Below, piece after piece: positions 23,569 through 32,928 of a DNA stretch of 64,000 bases. Origin of the DNA: Cyclaneusma minus (Eukaryota > Ascomycota > Leotiomycetes > Marthamycetales > Marthamycetaceae). Location: the NCBI GenBank assembly GCA_037179335.1, contig JAKZHN010000045.1:186001-250000 (forward strand). Reading direction: 5' to 3'. A program made the translations under genes and the position numbers. Positions within the stretch are counted from its first letter, which is position 1, and each line of letters opens with the position of its first letter. Under the pieces are notes generated by a model. It saw only the letters and a list, made by a program, of their open reading frames with translations. It searched no databases and had not been told where the DNA came from.

Positions 23569-24542
23569 GCCTCCCAGATCGAATGGTGCGGTCAGCCGGA
23601 ACTGTTTCAGGACCTGGGCAGTAAGTTTCAACTATCATGTATATTTCTTGACTCGAAGCTAATATCACAGCTAGCTTGTACACAACCTGACATCGACGTG
23701 CAGTGGCAACATCTGAGTCCTGAATACATATAAACGGTACTACTTTAATCACCACCCAACGCCCAGTAACTTGCCAGCGCAGCGTCACCTACCTATTTCG
23801 ATCCAGCTCTTTTCAACCATGTAATTAGTTTTTTATAATTCGCAATATTGAGCGCGCGCGGAGGGGGTCAAAGTCGGCGATTTTCGTCCGTGCGAGCGAA
23901 TTGGTTGGTTGAGAATCCATGCACATTCATGTACTACTGCTACTAAGCTGTCTCTAGACAGCCCATCAATGTATCCATAGGACTACAACAGCAGCTCACA
24001 GGACCTCAACAAGCTGCAGAATCTTCATGTAGTAACATATTTGGCGCTTTTCCACGTGGCTGGGACCACAATGACATCTCAGGACCGGGATAATGTACGT
24101 CATTGCACCGCCAGCTTGACCCCGCCAAGGCTGACGATATTAGCCAGCCTGAGCAACATCAACCATGGGAAGCTTCTCCATCTAGAAGGCGCCAGACCGG
24201 CCGGTGCCTGTAGGTGAGGTTGGGGAAGCTGCGGCCTGAAACCGAGACTGAGACTGAGTATCTCTACACATTTCCTTGCTGTCGTCTCTCTTCACAACCC
24301 TACTCTCACAGCCCACACTCTTGCTTCTTTTCTTTACAGTACAGCCTCTCTATTGTGTATTAGCGACTTTTTGGACACATCAAAATTGGCCCAGTCAGAG
24401 AATCCAGATACAACTAGCCGCTTCGATAGCAGAACTGAAAACGAGCAAAAGCCACGGTCCCCTATTCGGATACGGTGTTGGCGCAAAGATTGCATTATCT
24501 AAAGGACATCCGTTCACGAAAGACCCGACAAGGCTATCCATC
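23569..24542. other. Intergenic, no gene seen
   Basis: About 1 kb between the F-box gene and the next small gene. It has a GCGCGCGCGG run near 23851 and pyrimidine-rich promoter-like sequence after 24260. No supported gene. Confidence 0.5.
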
Positions 24543-25360
24543 ATGACCGCCGCCACCTTTCAAATCAGAGAGCTCGTCCTGGCTGCAAATGACATTGCCA
24601 ACAAAGGGCCGCTGAAGAAAGACACCGGCTTTCCAGAGCCCCTGAATCCTGGTGCGTTCCATTCCGTACTTGTCAAGAGAGATACGTACTCCCAATCGCT
24701 GGGGATATTCCCCTATTTCAAAGGGGGCTCAGACCTTTGTTGCATAACTATACACTATAGTACCTCATCCTGCGGTCGTCCTCAACCCCTTTCTCTGTTG
24801 CTTCCACTTTTCTCCAAAATATCACACATTTCACTGCCCAATTCTGTTCCCTCAGAACACACTCCTAACTCCCTGGAACAGACCGCAACACAACCCTCCG
24901 CCACCCCGATGCCGAAGTCGGTCCCAACGCCACCATCGAATCGCAAGACATCTCCCTCACGCGCACCCGCTCGCGCCATTCGTGGCTACATCACCACCAT
25001 TCACACAAAAGCTCGCGACACGGACACACAAGTTCTACCAACGTGCCTGTGCTGGATGTGAACGAAATGGATCAAGGGATTACTGATGCGGATGGAAGTA
25101 CGGCGGCGGCAGCAGGAGGGGATGGTGGGCAGGTGGAGGGAGAGCATAATCCTGAGGTGGAGGGCACGGTTGGCGCGCAGAAGGAGGAGAGGGCCCCGGA
25201 TGTGAGGAGGGTGAGTGCGGGCACTATGGCTTTTGTGGATGGGGCGAAAGATGGAGGGAGTATTTTTGGTGCGCACGAGATTGGTGAAGAAGATGAGGTT
25301 GGCCAGAAGAGGAGGAGGACGGTGTCGGGGATGCTGCACAAATTGCATATCAGGGGTTGA
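24543..25360 (+). CDS. Small hypothetical protein, low complexity
   Basis: No family recognised. Proposed exons 24543..24651 and 24882..25360 (230-nt intron, donor GTGCGT, branch CTAAC, acceptor CAG, phase 1) give 195 aa. 24543 is the first ATG in a long open frame. The joined protein reads from FPEPLNP into DRNTTLRHPDAEVGPNATIE, then a His/Ser/Arg-rich stretch (HSWLHHHHSHKSSRHG), Gly/Ala- and Glu-rich disorder, and a basic end (QKRRRTVSGMLHKLHIRG). The basic C-terminus could be a nuclear signal or amphipathic helix. The intron is longer than most here and the donor is not optimal, so the model is tentative; the second exon is the better supported part. Confidence 0.45.
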
Positions 25361-25765
25361 GGACGAAGCGAAGTATCTCCTGTCGCCGACTACAGGTGTA
25401 GCTGGCATGAGCTTTGCATGCTCTTAGCCTCTTAGGCTGCTGCAAATAAGCCAAGTTGTTTCGTACCAGGGCACCGCTGAGCTTTCACTCTCATCAGCGG
25501 CCTCCAACCTCTAGAAACCCCGTGGTCCGTCTCAGGCTCGAAATTGGAACATATGTAGCATCGCCAATACCATAAACTTGTGAAGTGAACTGCATACTTT
25601 GTTATGGCTGTAGTTATACACAGACTAGTTTCATACAGAGTGGGGCAAATACCGCCGAACGACCGCAACTCCGCGCTCCCATAGTACCAAGTAAGCAACA
25701 CAGAGGCACCCTCCGCCTCGAGAATAGAGCATCTTCGCAGATGATACGTCTCGCGAGGAAGGCCC
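25361..25765. other. Convergent 3' spacer, no gene seen
   Basis: 405 nt between the stop of the small hypothetical gene and the stop of the minus-strand PRELI gene. Only 3' flanking sequence was seen. Confidence 0.5.
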
Positions 25766-26509
25766 TCATTTCTCCTTGAAGGGACCATCCGACGCGAAAT
25801 CAATCTGACCATCCTTTCGCATGCCATCCAGAACGCCTACCAGACCTCCGCTCCTCAGCCTTTCCAGCACAACCGTCATCCCCTCCTTGCTCTTGCCCAG
25901 CTGGTCAGCCGTCTTGCGAGAAGCAATAGCTTCGATGCTCCTCTGGACTCCCATTTGCGACCAGCTGGCGAGGAATCCCTTCTTGCCGGCTTCCTCCTCG
26001 ACATCCTTCGCCTCGCCCTTCTTCGCCGCCCTCGCGCGGATTTTTTCGCCCAAGCGAGAGCGGAAGGTGACAGTCGTATTCACGCCCGTGATGCCCATCT
26101 TCATATCGTCCAGGCGCGCCAGCTCATCACCGGTCTGCCTCGTGTAGGTCTGGCGCTCAATGACACTCAGGATGCCGGTCCAGTCCAGGTTCCGGCTCTC
26201 GGTCTGCATCCATCCTTCTTCGACATCGACGACGCTCTTCTCGAGGACGTAGGAGGAGGAGCTGCCGCCGTTGACATTGCCGAGCACCGATGTTGGCAGC
26301 AGCTTGAGGACGGCGGACGGCAAGCGGGAGCGCTTGAGGTGCAGGCGGACGGTGGTCAGACGACCGGTTTCGGGATCGACGGAGCGCTCGAGGACGTCGG
26401 TGGAGAGGACGTGGCGCGAGTAGGGGTTGGGATAGCGCAGGAAGTAGGCGAGGGTGACGGCGGGGAAGGAGTAGTTGTAGGAATAGTTGGAGTCGTAGAA
26501 TTTGACCAT
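25766..26509 (-). CDS. PRELI/MSF1 family lipid-transfer protein (Ups-like)
   Basis: Mitochondrial intermembrane-space phospholipid carrier of the PRELI/MSF1 family (yeast Ups1 moves phosphatidic acid, Ups2/Ups3 phosphatidylserine, each with Mdm35). Single exon, 247 aa. The N-terminus is diagnostic: MVKFYDSNYSYNYSFPAVTL, then FLRYPNPYSRHVLSTDVLER, followed by the strand TGRLTTVRLHLKRSRLPS and SRNLDWTGILSVIE. A helical Lys/Glu-rich C-terminal part runs from about residue 160 to the end. Assignment between Ups1- and Ups2-type cannot be settled by eye; the extended C-terminus (yeast proteins are about 175-230 aa) is noted. The start is the first ATG and no signal peptide is expected in this family. 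Confidence 0.92.
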   Translation of the reverse strand: MVKFYDSNYSYNYSFPAVTLAYFLRYPNPYSRHVLSTDVLERSVDPETGRLTTVRLHLKRSRLPSAVLKLLPTSVLGNVNGGSSSSYVLEKSVVDVEEGWMQTESRNLDWTGILSVIERQTYTRQTGDELARLDDMKMGITGVNTTVTFRSRLGEKIRARAAKKGEAKDVEEEAGKKGFLASWSQMGVQRSIEAIASRKTADQLGKSKEGMTVVLERLRSGGLVGVLDGMRKDGQIDFASDGPFKEK

Positions 26510-26901
26510 GATTGCGAGATGCGCTTGGGGCTATGAGGGCACACGTGCTTGCATAGTTTTGGGTTTGGGTCAATAGGGGTGTTCGTTTGGGTGGTCTGGG
26601 TGGGGGGTGGGAGGGAGAGAGGATGGCCTCGTAGTGGAGTGATGGCTTGCTCGCGTGGCTTGCTCGCGTGGCTTGCTCGAGTCACTCTGTCTGGTGGTCT
26701 GACGATGGCCTTCGATCCCCAGATTTCAGCGTCTCGATCGGGCGCATATTTAGCCGGCCGGGGCAAAAGCGGGCCGGTCGGACTTCGACATGTGTCATTC
26801 AAGAGGACTCCAGAATGCTACTACTAACGCCTGAACAATCCAAGTAATAACAACAACCAGAGTACATCTATGAAATGGCCACCAGCAGTCCATCTCCCTC
26901 A
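26510..26901. other. PRELI upstream region and 3' flank of secreted repeat gene
   Basis: 392 nt, no gene. It contains a short tandem of TGGCTTGCTCG words (26641-26680) and GC-rich patches (GCCGGCCGGGGC) that may belong to the PRELI-gene promoter. Confidence 0.5.
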
Positions 26902-28245
26902 TTACATGGGTGGGAGTGGAACCCCTACACCTCCGTGGTGATGTAAGTTTGGATCGTAACCACATGGCCAGTAGCAGTCCATCAGCCTGCGGGTGTACCT
27001 AGCCCAAATGCCGTCTGGTATGGCGTAGGGGATCCAATGTGAGTCAGTGCACCATGCTTCTTTGCCTGGTCCCTTCCGGTCCATGGTCGTGAAGGCCAGA
27101 TTCCCGTAACGGAATTGGACGTATTCATTCTGCAACTCCCCAGAGATCCAAAGTTTCTCGGGAAGATGCTGTGCCCACACCCACTGTTTGAGCAGATCAT
27201 CAATTGGCAGCTCTGGTGCAAGCACCTCAGCCCCGTCACCGACGTCGTAAAGTATCTCTCCTTCCCTCCCATCCGGGGTCAGCGGCACAATTGTTAGATC
27301 AGCCCACAATATACTTATGAGTCTTAGTTCCGTCGGGTCATAGCGCCACTCTCTGAAATGCATTTTACACCACACATCAGGACCAGGGAATATCACAGGA
27401 GGAGGGGGTCGGTGAGGAGGACGAGGAGGAAGTATAGGAACGAGGGCCGTGCTTGTCACTACTACTGTGGCCGTAACCATCGAAGGCCTGATAATTGTCG
27501 AGAAGGTGTGTTTACTGCGATAACTTGGAAAGATGACGTGGCTTGAACTTGCGACGGTTAAACTGCCCCATGTAGTTGTTGCGGCTTCTGCTGAGGACGG
27601 GGTGGTGATTGAAGGACCTACCCAGATAGTCGTTATCGGCGTTAGAGCTGCCGTGGAGGTTGTCGTCGTCAATGTTGTAGCTGCTGATGAGAGCACAATA
27701 GCTGTTGAAGACACCGCAGTCGTGGCTGGCTGGCTAATAGGTGAGACAGTCACTACGGAGAGAGAAGGAACGGATGTTGTCGAGGATAGATCGCCAGAGC
27801 TGGATGCTACCGACAGACTCTCCATAGAAGACGGAGCACTCATTGACAAAGCTGTTGTCGAGTAGTCGGACATAGCGATGGCTGAAGTAGTGCTGGTGAG
27901 CCAGAGGGTGGTTGAAGGCCCAGAAGCGTCAGAATTAGCGATGGCCGAAATCGTGCTGGTAAACCAGAGGGTGGTCGGATCACCAGAGCTGGATGCTACC
28001 AACAGACTCTCCATGGAAGACGGAGCACTCATTGACAAAGCTTTTGTCGAGTAGTCGGACATAGCGATGGCTGAAGTAGTGCTGGTGAGCCAGAGGGTGG
28101 TTGAAGGCCCAGAAACGTCAGAAATAGCGATGGCCGAAGTCGTGCTGGTGAACCAAAGGGTGGTTGAAGGCCCAGAGGCCGAGATCGAGCTGCCCGTGGC
28201 AGTCCACATGATGGCAAGGAACCATAGAGGAGTGCACAACTTCAT
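26902..28245 (-). CDS. Secreted Ser/Thr-rich tandem-repeat protein
   Basis: Cell-surface or secreted protein of unknown function. Single exon, 447 aa from the ATG at 28245, chosen because it gives a clean signal peptide (MKLCTPLWFLAIMWTATGSS). An in-frame start 27 codons upstream is less likely. Residues about 25-160 are built from repeats of the form GPSTTLWLTSTTSAIAMSD alternating with YSTxALSMSAPSSMESL; a 189-nt (63-aa) block is tandemly duplicated. Next comes a long Thr/Ser stretch that would be heavily O-mannosylated, then a Pro-rich hinge (PPRPPHRPPPP). The C-terminal 150 residues form a compact domain with Cys and Trp (WCKMHFREWRYD, EAWCTDSHWIP, LMDCYWPCGYD). No GPI-type hydrophobic tail was seen. 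The adhesin-like layout (repeat stalk plus globular head) is an inference. Confidence 0.8.
   Translation of the reverse strand: MKLCTPLWFLAIMWTATGSSISASGPSTTLWFTSTTSAIAISDVSGPSTTLWLTSTTSAIAMSDYSTKALSMSAPSSMESLLVASSSGDPTTLWFTSTISAIANSDASGPSTTLWLTSTTSAIAMSDYSTTALSMSAPSSMESLSVASSSGDLSSTTSVPSLSVVTVSPISQPATTAVSSTAIVLSSAATTLTTTTSTAALTPITTIWVGPSITTPSSAEAATTTWGSLTVASSSHVIFPSYRSKHTFSTIIRPSMVTATVVVTSTALVPILPPRPPHRPPPPVIFPGPDVWCKMHFREWRYDPTELRLISILWADLTIVPLTPDGREGEILYDVGDGAEVLAPELPIDDLLKQWVWAQHLPEKLWISGELQNEYVQFRYGNLAFTTMDRKGPGKEAWCTDSHWIPYAIPDGIWARYTRRLMDCYWPCGYDPNLHHHGGVGVPLPPM
27797..28175 (-). repeat. 189-nt tandem duplication with nested shorter repeats
   Basis: The word GAGCTGGATGCTACC recurs at 27797 and 27986, giving a 189-nt period (63 codons). 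Within each unit a shorter block around GTGCTGGTGAGCCAGAGGG recurs again. Copies differ at scattered bases; frame is kept. Confidence 0.85.
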
Positions 28246-28884
28246 TGTGAAGATTAGCAGGTTGCAGCTGGTTTGGTGTGTGGCGAATAGTTGGGTGTAT
28301 GGCGGATGGATGCAAGTCAAGAGCAAGTGATGATGGCGACGACCGACTTTATATTCAGGTCTCGAGTCTCGGTACTCTTGACGAAGCCATAGAGTCCATC
28401 TTCTTTCCTAGACTGGGCTTCAACCAGAGAATGGGTGGTATGGAAGATGTAATTTGTCCTTAGCATATTGGTTGCCTTTCGTGTAGTCAGATGGCATCGA
28501 AGTACCGCGGTTGAGAATGAGAAGTCGTGGTTTGACTCACCATTGGCAAATTTCTTCCAAGTGCCAGCATGGTTGGCTTCACTCTAACAAGCAGAAGACC
28601 CAAGCGCACGCCATAGACTGCATTGGGGTGGAGGCCCTGGACTGGGAAAAAGAATATGCCAGAGCAATGTGAGGATGAGAACCTAGAGACATGTAGGCGA
28701 AGCGTGTTCGCGTATGGCCGCCCGCATCAAATAATCTCCGTCGCCGCACGGTGGCTTTTCGATTACGGATTACCTTATCGATGGAACGACTTTAATTCCT
28801 CCAAAATAAAAGCTCCCGCTGGGCTCTGAATGCTGGTGCACATCTGTCCCAGTGCCCTCTCCATTGCCCAGCTGAACGCCCACG
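28246..28884. promoter_or_regulatory. Divergent promoter region
   Basis: This 639-nt spacer lies between the start codons of the secreted repeat protein (minus) and tryptophanyl-tRNA synthetase (plus). No gene and no recognised operator. Confidence 0.5.
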
Positions 28885-30406
28885 ATGGACCAACCTCCAG
28901 TGATCCAGTCGCTGGAAGGCGCTGCCCCATCCGCCCCGGCTGCCACGAAGCAGACCGTTGATCCATACAATGTCGCTGGCGAAGTTGGCGCAGATGGGGT
29001 CACCAAAGCCATCGACTACAACAAGCTCGTCGAGGACTTCGGGACAAGGCTACTGTCCGCAGACAATCTCCTCGAGCGCTTCGAGAAGGTCACCGGGAAG
29101 AAGCCTCACAGATTCATGCGCAGAGGCATTGTCTTCAGTCATCGCGACTTGGACTTGATGCTGGACAGATACGAGAAGGGCGAGCCGTTTTTCCTGTACA
29201 CCGGACGCGGCCCGAGTAGTGACAGTATGCACATCGGACACACTGTGCCGTTCGAATTCACAAAGTGAGCCTCCGCCATAGCTTCGATGCGTGCCTATTG
29301 CTCACTTCCCATAGGTGGCTCCAGGACGTTTTCGACGTGCCTCTGATAATCATGATGACGGACGACGAGAAGTACCTCTTTAGCGAGAAGAAGAGCATTG
29401 AGGACGTTCAAGCCTACACAAGAAGCAATGCGAAGGACATTATCGCCGTTGGCTTCGACCCGAAGAAGACCTTCATTTTCTCCGACTACGACTACATGGG
29501 CGGCGCATTCTACAGGAACACAACCCGCGTTGCAAAACACGTGACTCTGAATGTTGCAAGAGCTGTTTTTGGTTTCAACGAGAGGTCAGCTTCCAAACCT
29601 TCATTTCTGGCTGTCTCGAGACGGGCATCCTGACGCGTGCTTCTAGTTCCAACATTGGCAAGATCCACTTCGGTGCCATTCAAGGAGCGACATCCTTTGC
29701 TTCGTCGTTCCCCCACATCTTCGGAACCGACGAATCCAAGACCAACTTGATCCCCTCTCTGATCCCCTGCGCCATCGACCAAGACCCCTACTTCCGGGTG
29801 ACCCGTGATGTCGCAGCTCGTCTCCACTTCGCGAAACCCGCCCTGATCCACTCCCGCTTCCTCGATGCCTTGCAAGGTCCCGGCAGCAAGATGAGTGCAA
29901 GCGTAGACATCAGTGCTATCTTCATGAAAGACGAGCCGAACAAAATCAAGAACAAAATCAACAAACACGCCTTCTCTGGAGGTCAAGTGACGGAGGCTGA
30001 GCAGAGGGAAAAGGGCGGAGATCCGGAAGTGGACGTTTCCTACCAATACCTGACATTCTTCTTGGAGGGCGACGAAGAATTGGAGCGGATCCGGGTGGCG
30101 TACCGGAAGGGAGAAATGCTGACTGGGGAGCTCAAAGCCAAGTGCATCCAGGAGCTTCAGGCTTACGTCAAGGGCTTCCAGGAGCGCAGGGCAAAGGTGA
30201 CGGAAGAGGTTGTGGATGAGTTCATGGCCCGCCGGCCGCTCGAATGGAAGGGAAACGCCAAGCCAGTCAAGGCAGAGAGCAAGGCAGAGAGCAAGGAGAA
30301 CGGGGCAGACGCAGCCGAGGGTGCGGCGGAGGGCGGCATGACCAAGAACCAGTTGAAAAAGCTGGCAAAGCAGAAGGCAATCGAGGAAAAGAAGGCAAAA
30401 AAGTAG
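28885..30406 (+). CDS. WRS1: Cytosolic tryptophanyl-tRNA synthetase
   Basis: Class I aminoacyl-tRNA synthetase charging tRNA-Trp in the cytoplasm. Exons 28885..29264, 29315..29584, 29647..30406 (50- and 62-nt introns; donors GTGAGC and GTCAGC, both phase 2) give 469 aa. The eukaryotic TrpRS layout is clear: GRGPSSDSMHIGH with the HIGH motif at 116-119, MMTDDEKYLF, YMGGAFYRN, GATSFASSFPHIFG, PCAIDQDPYFRVTRDVA, and the KMSAS loop at 298-302. The C-terminal anticodon-binding part follows, then a Lys/Ala/Glu-rich tail (AESKAESKENGADAAEG, then KNQLKKLAKQKA). There is no mitochondrial presequence, so it is the cytosolic enzyme. Its 3' end lies only 93 nt from the convergent MAP kinase gene. Confidence 0.97.
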
Positions 30407-30499
30407 GCAAAGAACGGCGTTGCATCTGAATATTTCTGATTATTGTGAATATTCCTGATTACTGCGAATACCCCTACATCAATGTAATCATCGCTTCTT

Positions 30500-31972
30500 C
30501 TAACCATGCATGGCATCCAATCCACCTTGCAAGTCCTGCTCCAAGCCGTGGCCACTCTGCCCATACTCCTGCGGTCGCGGGTCCTCCGCTGCCCACTGTC
30601 CGCCGTTGCCGGCCGGTATTGGGACCTGATTTTGCTGCTGCATTCCTTGCGCCTGCTGCTGCTGACCCGGTTGCACTCGCACGTGCTGGCGGAATCTCAG
30701 GACTTCGTCCAAGATCATCTTTCGCATCTCGCCAACGTCTTCGACGACTTCGAAATCAAAATCGAAGGTTGTAGGACATCCGGGCTCGTCGGAGGCATCA
30801 TGCCAGATGTGCAGGTAGGGGTGCTCTAGTGCGTCTTCAACAGAGATCCGAGAGGAGGGGTCGAAGGCGAGCATGTGGTCGAGGAGGTCCAGTGCCTCGG
30901 GGTTGGCATTGGGAAATAGGCTGGGGAAAAGTCGCTTGGGCATGAAAGGCAAGTTTCGAACGTACTCCTGGGCTCGGGGTGAACCGATCCGGGACAAGGT
31001 GTCTTCATTAGGTGTACCGAGAATGTGGAGGATTTGATTGAGCTGATCGACATAATCACGGCCCTTGAAGAACGGACGTCCACCAAGAAGCTCGGCGAGA
31101 ATACATCCTACCGACCAAACGTCGACTAAAGGGGTCAGCATGGGCGTGAAATACGGACAACGTTGGACTTACTGGCTTTAGTGTAGCTCTGGAAGCTCAA
31201 CATGATTTCTGGCGCTCGGTACCATCTAGTCGCAACGTACTCGGTCATGTAGCCTGCATTCTCCTCTGGGTCCACTGAAAATCCTCTTGCCAGGCCAAAA
31301 TCACAGATCTTCAATTCGCAGTCGGCATTGACCAGCAGGTTACCGGGCTTCAGATCACGATGTAGGACGTTTGCAGAGTGTATGTACTTCAGACCGCACA
31401 GGATCTGGTAGATAAAAGACTGGAAGTGTGCATCGGTAAGGGGCTGGCCGGATCGGATGATGGCGGCAAGATCGCACTCCATGAGCTCTGCCACAAGGTT
31501 AGCATCCCTCGGATTCAGGGGGGCGGCACCTCCATACCCTCGTACAAGTAAGTCTCGTTGAAGTTGTCGGGCCGAGGGATGTCCATGTCGTATAGACAGG
31601 TAATCTAGAGCAATCAGCCCTGCCATTCCCAGAATACCAGGAGCAGCAGCATACATTGCGGTGTCCTCGGAAGTGTTGGAGGAGCTTGATCTCGCGGAGG
31701 GCCCGCTTGGCCAGGATCTTCTTGCTGAAGACATTGGTGACTTTCTTTATGGCAACGCCCTCGCCGGTTTGTGCGTTGGTAGCGGCACTGTGGGAGTAGC
31801 GAGGTCAGCAGCTGGCGCGGAGAGACCAGGGGACAGGGCTCCTCGAAGGCGGCACTTACCAAACAATTCCGTATGCGCCCTGGCCCAGCTCCTTGGTGAC
31901 GGTGTAGCGCTCGTCGACGACAAAGTCCTGGTTGAAGACCTTGAAGGTTTTGCGGCCCTGGAGGTCGGCCAT
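30500..31972 (-). CDS. SLT2: Slt2/Mpk1-type cell-wall-integrity MAP kinase
   Basis: Terminal MAP kinase of the cell-wall-integrity pathway (Bck1-Mkk1/2-Slt2). Minus-strand exons 31972..31860, 31787..31655, 31604..31538, 31487..31173, 31125..30500; sum 1254 nt, 417 aa, all four introns 47-72 nt. The N-terminus MADLQGRKTFKVFNQDF is that of fungal Slt2/Mps1 orthologs. Kinase landmarks: GQGAYGIVC Gly-loop, VAIKKV, LHRDLKPGN, KICDFGLA, activation loop with TEY at 186-188 followed by VATRWYRAPE, and AIDVWSVGC after the last junction. The C-terminal extension is Gln-rich and ends LEQDLQGGLDAMHG. Intron positions split several conserved motifs, which helps confirm the model. No broken residue. Confidence 0.97.
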
Positions 31973-32928
31973 GGTGCAGGTGGGGTTGGCGGGAAGCTGG
32001 AGCGATAGATTCTGGTCGACAGCTTGGGGAGACTCGGGGCCTTTGCTTTAGGGGAAGGGCCGGTCTCTAGCGAGTCGGGAGCTGAGGGCCAGGTGTTAAA
32101 GTCGGAGGTGGTGTGGTGGTGTTAAGTAGCGGGCGCGGCGCTGTGCGATAGGTTCAATAATGGGCAGCTCTACATGTATGTTGGGACTGGAAGCGCGCGA
32201 CTGGACCGAAGGCGCAATGACGACAAAGAAGACGACGCAAGCAAGCATATGTTCGCACCACAGCCAATGGCCGCTCGCTGCACCATCGCTAAAACACCAG
32301 CTACAGAATGTGGAATAATCGAGGCTAGCCCGTTCGGCAGTGCCGAGTTTGTTTCCAGTTCAGCTGTAATCATACGAGCACAAGCCGTGCAGTAGAGTAA
32401 AGGCGTAAGGCTGAGCCCTGGGCTGCCAGATCTGACTTGGCAGTTGGCCCGACGCCTTCGTTAGCTTGGATTAATTGGATCAATAATTGTTTCGACATAT
32501 TCTGAAAAGCAACATAATCGTTCATCAGCACCGGCCCACCGGGCTACTAGCAGCAAGCGTACGCCCTCGCCAGAAAAAGGGGTATCTGCAGAAGGGGGCC
32601 AAAATGTAGAGTCTTATCATACAAGGCTGCAAGACAAGGCTACAAGCAATTCGGGGCCGAGAAAAGCCGAGGCATCGCGGGCTCGATGCGCTGCTAACCT
32701 TAATGGTAGCCCGCGCCTCAATTAACCCATATTCAAGTTGTCTTCAACATACGACTTTCCTGATCCCTTTTCTGACCCCGCTCATGTTCGCTTTCCAGAT
32801 GTGGAAGGAATACTCTCTCTCGACCGGACAGCGTGTGTACAGGAGCTACGAGTGACCTTGGGAGGAGCAGGATCACAAGAGTCTGACTGTCTGAGCCTTG
32901 CAACTCTCCCACCCACCTCACCTACGTC
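31973..32928. promoter_or_regulatory. Divergent promoter region, SLT2 and phospholipase D
   Basis: This 956-nt spacer separates the start codons of the MAP kinase (minus) and phospholipase D (plus). Only short frames. No Rlm1-type or other regulatory box is claimed. Confidence 0.5.
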
